A stretch of 9,648 nt of DNA from Candidatus Hydrogenedentota bacterium (lineage in GTDB: Bacteria; UBA8481; J006): NCBI GenBank assembly GCA_003697085.1, contig RFFU01000060.1, forward strand, positions 1 to 9,648, given 5' to 3'. Of this stretch, positions 6,019-9,648 are shown one piece after another. Under the pieces are notes generated by a model, which had not been told where the DNA came from, ran no database searches, and was given only the letters and a program-made list of their open reading frames with translations. Made by a program: the position numbers and the translations under genes. The first letter of the stretch is position 1. Each line of letters starts with the position of its first letter.

Positions 6019-7149
6019 TTGGAACTGCTCGATAACCTCGTTGTTTTGACGGGGATTCCCAAAAGCGGCACATCTCTCTTGATGGATCTTCTCGACGGTC
6101 ATCCGAATTATCTGCTCTATCCGGGAGAACCCTATTTCAGAGTACTGATGTTTCGAAAATATGAAGATGCGTTTCATATGTTGGCCGATTGGTTATGCGA
6201 ACAGTCCTACGTGATGACATTGAAACCAGAGTTTCGTTCTCTCGTGGAAGGGAAGCGTTCTCGTTACAGCCGCGCTATTGATCGGGAAATTCTGAAGCCT
6301 CTGATTGACCGACTCGAGAATGGCCGGATCTCCGACGTCATTGAACGCGCAAAGATCTTTTCTCAAGAACAAAATCCCTGGGAGAAGATGAATTTCGATC
6401 TTTTTCGTGACGAGTTTTATGACTCCTTTCTCCGAAACCTCGGATCCGCGTCGGAATGTACGATCCTTATTCGGGCGGTTTTTCAGGGGTTATACTCTTC
6501 CCTCGATCCCGAAATTCGAGGAAAGGCAAGGATGTGCCTCTTCAAGGATCCTGGATTTTTTAATTTCGATCTTTTGAAACGCGATTTTCCAAAGGCAAAA
6601 TGTCTCTTTATCGCTCGGGATCTCCGGGGCACATTCAATTCCGCCCTCAGAAGTTTCCAGAAACAGAAAGGGAAATATATGTCCCGATGGAACTTACGGA
6701 GATTTCTTTTCGCTCTTAACGCGGGAAAAACGATCTTTTTTCCTGAAAAATTCTTTCGAATAAGACACTCTGGCTTTGAAAACGATATCCATGTCGTGAA
6801 ATACGAAGATTGCGTTTTGAATACGGAAACGACAATGAGATCCATCGCTCAATTTTTGGAAAGTGATTACGATGAAATTTTAACGGTTCCAACAAAATTC
6901 GGTATTCCCGTCACGACCGGCACAGCCACGAGCGCGGGGCGCGGAGAGGTCTCGGCACGTTCCGTTGAAGCCTGGAAGAAGGAACTCAATCCTTTCGAAA
7001 AGTTTTACTTTCAACAACTGATGGCGGCCGTCCCGGATTACGCCGATCTCTATCTTCCCCCTTCTCCGTTCCACTGCATTCCCCGCCTCTTGCTCCAACC
7101 TCTCATAAGGTGTCTTTCCTGCAGTTTGGCAGTTGCGCGCGGAAACTGA
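6019..7149 (+). CDS. Sulfotransferase family protein (PAPS-dependent)
   Basis: The product has 376 residues. The N-terminal strand and P-loop, VVLTGIPKSGTSLLMDLL (residues 8-25), is the 5'-phosphosulfate-binding motif of PAPS-dependent sulfotransferases. The 3'-phosphate-binding motif is CLFIARDLRGTFNSALR (195-211), with Arg200 and Ser208 in the expected places. VVKYEDCVLNTETTMRSIAQFLE (259-281) matches the family's YEDL...P..T...I..FLG region, and the tail (ARSVEAWKKELNPFEKFYF) is the usual W..EL segment. The acceptor could be a carbohydrate, lipid or small molecule; the sequence does not tell. There is no signal peptide, so it is probably cytoplasmic. The gene starts at TTG, stands alone between a terminator and a convergent operon, and is visibly more A/T-rich, with more A/T-ending codons, than its neighbours, which suggests horizontal acquisition. 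Confidence 0.88.
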   Translation: MELLDNLVVLTGIPKSGTSLLMDLLDGHPNYLLYPGEPYFRVLMFRKYEDAFHMLADWLCEQSYVMTLKPEFRSLVEGKRSRYSRAIDREILKPLIDRLENGRISDVIERAKIFSQEQNPWEKMNFDLFRDEFYDSFLRNLGSASECTILIRAVFQGLYSSLDPEIRGKARMCLFKDPGFFNFDLLKRDFPKAKCLFIARDLRGTFNSALRSFQKQKGKYMSRWNLRRFLFALNAGKTIFFPEKFFRIRHSGFENDIHVVKYEDCVLNTETTMRSIAQFLESDYDEILTVPTKFGIPVTTGTATSAGRGEVSARSVEAWKKELNPFEKFYFQQLMAAVPDYADLYLPPSPFHCIPRLLLQPLIRCLSCSLAVARGN

Positions 7150-7151
7150 CG

Positions 7152-7171
7152 CCGGAGAGAAAACTCTTCGG
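7152..7171. terminator. Hairpin between convergent genes, possible bidirectional terminator
   Basis: CCGGAGAG (7152-7159) pairs with CTCTTCGG (7164-7171), with one G-U wobble and an AAAA loop. It sits exactly in the 25-base gap between the sulfotransferase stop (7147-7149) and the TPR gene stop (7175-7177). Neither strand has a T-run after the stem, so efficient intrinsic termination is not assured. Confidence 0.4.
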
Positions 7172-7174
7172 GTT

Positions 7175-7876
7175 CTACTGATACCTCTGAAGTTTTCTTG
7201 TCGTATCGATGCTCTTGGCGCGGGCGCGGGTCAGGAGTTGCTCGGCCATCTCACCCAAAAACGTCCCTTCTCCCAAACGAACGGCCTCCTCGAGATGAGA
7301 GATGGCCTCCTCGAAACGTCCCTGGCGCAGACGCAACGCCCCCAAGCGAAATCGAACCTTGAGCCGTTCGGGGCTATCCGTGAACCTCTGGAGAAATCTT
7401 TCGAAAACCTCGTAGGCTTCTTCAGGCTTTCCCGATTTTTCGAGGCAGATTCCGAGGCGGAAGAGCGATTCATCATCGTCGATCTCACGGTAGAGTTTGG
7501 CGGCACCGCTCCAGTCGTCGAGTTCCTCGAGGCAGAGGGCGGCGGAAAAACGAGCCAATCTCGCGCGTTCGCGCTCTTCCCTCCCGTACTCCTCGGCGTA
7601 AGCCAAATAGGTCTTCGCGGCCTCGCGGTAGCGTTTGAGACTTCGCAGACAGAAGGCCACCAACATCACCGCGTCCGCCCGATGTTCCGATTCCTGTTCG
7701 GCGCTCCTGCGCGCGTTGGCGAGAGCATCCCCGAGTTTTCCGGCGCGGAAACAGCAGGTGGCAAGGCGGAGACGCAATCCGGGGTCTTCGTGATCTTCCA
7801 AAAGACTTTCGAGTCGGGCCGCCGCTTCTTCGTATTTCTCTTCCTCGATCAAACTTTCCGCAATTTCATCCGGCAT
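7175..7876 (-). CDS. Tetratricopeptide repeat (TPR) protein
   Basis: The product has 233 residues and is almost wholly helical. It carries successive TPR-like helix pairs, for example EEEKYEEAAARLESLLEDH, CCFRAGKLGDALANARRSAEQ, CLRSLKRYREAAKTYLAYAEEYG, CLEKSGKPEEAYEVFERFLQRF and LRLRQGRFEEAISHLEEAVRLG, with the usual Gly/Ala and aromatic spacing. There is no signal peptide or membrane segment. TPR arrays are protein-binding scaffolds and the partner is not evident. The start at 7876 overlaps the 3' end of pth by 11 bases and has its own GGAGG six bases upstream, so it is translationally linked to pth and is the last gene of the cluster. The frame stays open upstream to 7996, but that extension lies within pth and is Arg-rich, as a shadow frame would be. 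Confidence 0.85.
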   Translation of the reverse strand: MPDEIAESLIEEEKYEEAAARLESLLEDHEDPGLRLRLATCCFRAGKLGDALANARRSAEQESEHRADAVMLVAFCLRSLKRYREAAKTYLAYAEEYGREERERARLARFSAALCLEELDDWSGAAKLYREIDDDESLFRLGICLEKSGKPEEAYEVFERFLQRFTDSPERLKVRFRLGALRLRQGRFEEAISHLEEAVRLGEGTFLGEMAEQLLTRARAKSIDTTRKLQRYQ

Positions 7877-8444
7877 TGAAGACCTCCATCGCCCTCGTGA
7901 CACCGTAGCGCAAAATAGTATCGATCGCGGCCTGGGCCTTCGCGATTCCAGAAAGAAGGTCCACCTGTACCTCGGGCCGCGGGCGCGAGAGAACATAATC
8001 CGTTCTTCGATCTCCTCCAGGATCCGGGCCGATTCCGATACGCAGGCGGGGATAATCCCGTGAGCCCAAGGCCTCCTCGATCGATTTCAATCCGTTGTGC
8101 CCCGCCGTTCCGCCTCGTTTTCGAACCCGAATCCGTCCCGTCGGAAGATAAAGATCATCGACGACGACGAGGATTTCCTCCGGCGCGATCCCCTCCAGCG
8201 CCGCGAAACGCGCGAGAACCGGTCCGGAACGATTCATAAATCTTTGCGGAAGAAGAAAAAAGACTCCATTGCGTTCCGCCACAAGCGCATCCTTTTGCTC
8301 GTCAAACGTACCGCCGGCCTTGCGAATAAACTCCTGGACCGTTTCTCTTCCGACGTTATGGAAGGTTCCTCGATATGCCGAACCGGGATTCCCCAGTCCG
8401 GCAACTAGAACAACCCGCGGATCCTGCTCCAGGGCGTCGGTCAT
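7866..8444 (-). CDS. pth: Peptidyl-tRNA hydrolase
   Basis: Pth cleaves the ester bond of peptidyl-tRNAs released from stalled ribosomes, recycling tRNA in the cytoplasm. The 192-residue length is normal. Family signatures are in order: GLGNPG (16-21), Y..TFHNVG (24-32) with the catalytic His at 29, PQRFMNRSG (66-74), VVDDLYLPTGRIRVR (94-108) with the Asp equivalent to the E. coli catalytic-site Asp at 96, and AGHNGLKSI (114-122). Small departures from consensus are F for R before the HN, V for H before the Asp, and Y for D in the DLDLP segment; the catalytic residues are kept. The start ATG at 8444 has only a weak GGGAAG upstream. A much stronger GGGAGGAGG lies about 40 bases upstream (8487-8495) with no usable in-frame start near it. 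The gene is 61 bases downstream of rplY and overlaps the TPR gene. Confidence 0.96.
   Translation of the reverse strand: MTDALEQDPRVVLVAGLGNPGSAYRGTFHNVGRETVQEFIRKAGGTFDEQKDALVAERNGVFFLLPQRFMNRSGPVLARFAALEGIAPEEILVVVDDLYLPTGRIRVRKRGGTAGHNGLKSIEEALGSRDYPRLRIGIGPDPGGDRRTDYVLSRPRPEVQVDLLSGIAKAQAAIDTILRYGVTRAMEVFNAG
7883..7887 (-). promoter_or_regulatory. Shine-Dalgarno of the TPR gene inside the pth coding sequence
   Basis: GGAGG on the minus strand lies 6 bases before ATG 7876-7874. It sets the start of the TPR gene within the last codons of pth and rules out the longer reading from 7996. Confidence 0.8.
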
Positions 8445-8505
8445 AAAACCGTACTTCCCGTAAAGGCGCGGGTTTCGATCTCGCCACCTCCTCCCGGAGC
8501 CGTTT

Positions 8506-9162
8506 TCAGGAGGAAGAGCCTTCCTCTTCCTTCCCGATCACTTCGGGTTCGGCGGCGGTCGGCTTTTCTTCCTCCCCCTCGGCCTTGCCCTCCTCCTTCT
8601 CCGCTACAGAAGGCGCCTGCACGGTCACAATGGTAATCCGCCCCGGTGTAATCACCTCGACCCCGTCGGGAATCTCGAGGTCCGATACGTGAATCGCGTC
8701 TCCGATCTTCTCCAGCCGGCCGAGATCGAGACGGATGGCGTCGGGGAGATCCTTCGGCAACGCGCGCACCTCGATCTCTTCATTCATATGCATCAGAATG
8801 CCGCCGAGTTTCACCGCCGGACTCTCTCCTTCCAGCAGGACCGGTAGCGTCGTGTCGAGTTTCTCCGTCATTTCGACCCGCAGCAGATCGACGTGCTGCA
8901 CCTTCCGGCTCACCGGATGGTGCTGGACATCGCGAACGAGGGCGGTTTCCGGAGCGCGATCTTCCACCTTCACATCGACAAGCGGTGTTTCCCCCGCGCT
9001 CTTCCCCAAAAGTCGCTCCACTTCCTTGGCATCAAGCAGGAGCGGTTCAGGGTCCCCGTGCCCGTAGAGCACCGAGGGAACCAACCCTTGACGCCGAAAC
9101 CTGCGAGCCGCACGTGAGCCGCGACTTGTTCGTCTGCGTGCTTCCAACACCATTCGTTCCAT
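8506..9162 (-). CDS. rplY: 50S ribosomal protein L25 / general stress protein Ctc (TL5 type)
   Basis: The product binds 5S rRNA in the large ribosomal subunit. It is 218 residues long and of the two-domain CTC/TL5 type rather than the short E. coli L25. The N-terminal 5S-binding domain is at about 1-90 (basic RRRTSRGSRAARRFRRQGLVPSVLYG, then VRDVQHHPVSRKVQHVDLLRV). The C-terminal domain is at about 92-185 (LPVLLEGESPAVKLGGILMHMNEEIEVRALPKDLPDAI...VSDLEIPDGVEVI). A Glu/Lys/Ala-rich acidic tail follows (186-218), as is common in long L25 proteins. The start at 9162 is supported by AAGGAG (9169-9174) six bases upstream; a second ATG three codons in has worse spacing. It lies 36 bases after prs and 61 bases before pth, the usual prs-ctc-pth order. 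The gene is often named ctc when of this length. Confidence 0.95.
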   Translation of the reverse strand: MERMVLEARRRTSRGSRAARRFRRQGLVPSVLYGHGDPEPLLLDAKEVERLLGKSAGETPLVDVKVEDRAPETALVRDVQHHPVSRKVQHVDLLRVEMTEKLDTTLPVLLEGESPAVKLGGILMHMNEEIEVRALPKDLPDAIRLDLGRLEKIGDAIHVSDLEIPDGVEVITPGRITIVTVQAPSVAEKEEGKAEGEEEKPTAAEPEVIGKEEEGSSS

Positions 9163-9198
9163 TCTTCTCTCCTTCCTCGGTGTGAACCGCTCCGCGCT

Positions 9199-9648
9199 CT
9201 ATTCCAAGAAGAGCGAACTGACCGATTCACCGAAATGAATTCTTCTGATTGCCTCGCCCAAAAGGGCAGCCACGCTGAGCTGCGTGATTTTATCCGCCGC
9301 CGGGCCTCCTTCCAGAGGAACCGTGTTCGTCACGATCACCTCGCTAATGGAGGATTCCGCCAACCGACTCCGAGCCGGACCGGAAAGGACGGGGTGAGTC
9401 ACGACCGCGCGGACGGATTCGGCTCCCTCCCGCTTCAAAGCCTCGGCGACGAGTCCGAGCGTTCCGGCGGTGTCGATCATATCATCGACGATGATGGCAT
9501 TTCTCCCCTCGACCTCGCCGATAATATGGAAGACTTCGGCGACATTCGGCCGCGGCCGACGTTTGTCGATAATGGCCAGCGGTAATCCCCCGAGGCGGCG
9601 GGCGAACCCTCGCGCGCGCTCGACCCCTCCGGCATCCGGAGACACGAC
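9199..9648 (-). CDS. prs: Ribose-phosphate pyrophosphokinase, C-terminal part (5' end beyond window)
   Basis: Prs makes PRPP from ribose 5-phosphate and ATP, feeding purine, pyrimidine, NAD, His and Trp synthesis. The last 149 residues are visible and the frame runs off the window end. It opens with [13 protein letters not shown], a Prs-specific segment. It continues with [25 protein letters not shown] and the ribose-phosphate-binding loop [10 protein letters not shown] (about residues 54-63 of the visible part). It ends with [14 protein letters not shown] and VTNTVPL...[28 protein letters not shown], all typical. The GTG near the edge is internal, not a start. As the first visible gene of the minus-strand cluster, it probably supplies the promoter, which is outside the window. 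Confidence 0.97.
   Translation of the reverse strand, partial: VVSPDAGGVERARGFARRLGGLPLAIIDKRRPRPNVAEVFHIIGEVEGRNAIIVDDMIDTAGTLGLVAEALKREGAESVRAVVTHPVLSGPARSRLAESSISEVIVTNTVPLEGGPAADKITQLSVAALLGEAIRRIHFGESVSSLFLE

Noticed and set aside
7133-7879. A 248-codon plus-strand frame
   Set aside because: It is antisense to the TPR gene, overlaps the sulfotransferase end, and shows no family signature. The minus-strand frame has clear TPR helices and an SD.

Overview
The window reads as part of the chromosome of a Gram-negative bacterium. It encodes an outer-membrane PorV/PorQ-type barrel and a secreted protein with a FlgD-like C-terminal sorting domain, a pairing typical of type IX-like secretion in Bacteroidota relatives and several uncultivated phyla. 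Coding DNA is moderately GC-rich, gene starts have good Shine-Dalgarno sites, and the intergenic DNA carries dispersed repeats. I cannot name the phylum from sequence alone.

Layout. (1) Plus strand, 3-3424: the 3' part of a large secreted multidomain protein ending in a FlgD-like/T9SS-type tail, overlapped by ATGA with a PorV/PorQ-family gene. The first ~210 bp of that second gene are an inverted-repeat element whose right arm encodes part of the signal peptide, and the gene ends in a TolB/FlgO-like domain. (2) 3425-4079: about 650 bp without a gene, filled with several unrelated repeat families: hairpin units, a 189 bp inverted-repeat element with another repeat nested in it, ten in-register heptamers, and a second copy of the motif found upstream of porV. 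(3) Plus strand, 4080-5816: a multi-spanning membrane protein built from about five TM-helix units of the mechanosensitive-channel-related type, with a strong intrinsic terminator. (4) Plus strand, 6019-7149: a more A/T-rich sulfotransferase gene with a TTG start. (5) Minus strand, 9648 down to 7175: a compact housekeeping cluster prs - rplY/ctc - pth - TPR protein, convergent with the sulfotransferase across a 25 bp gap that holds a hairpin.

How the genes fit together. The first two genes plausibly act as secreted cargo and outer-membrane partner. The channel-like gene and the sulfotransferase look like independent units. The minus-strand cluster joins PRPP synthesis, a ribosomal protein and peptidyl-tRNA recycling, an arrangement common across bacteria. 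I saw no CRISPR array, tRNA, rRNA or transposase gene. The most unusual points are the repeat-derived 5' end of the PorV-family gene, a possible pair of compensating frame changes inside it, and the stack of repeat families in one intergenic gap.
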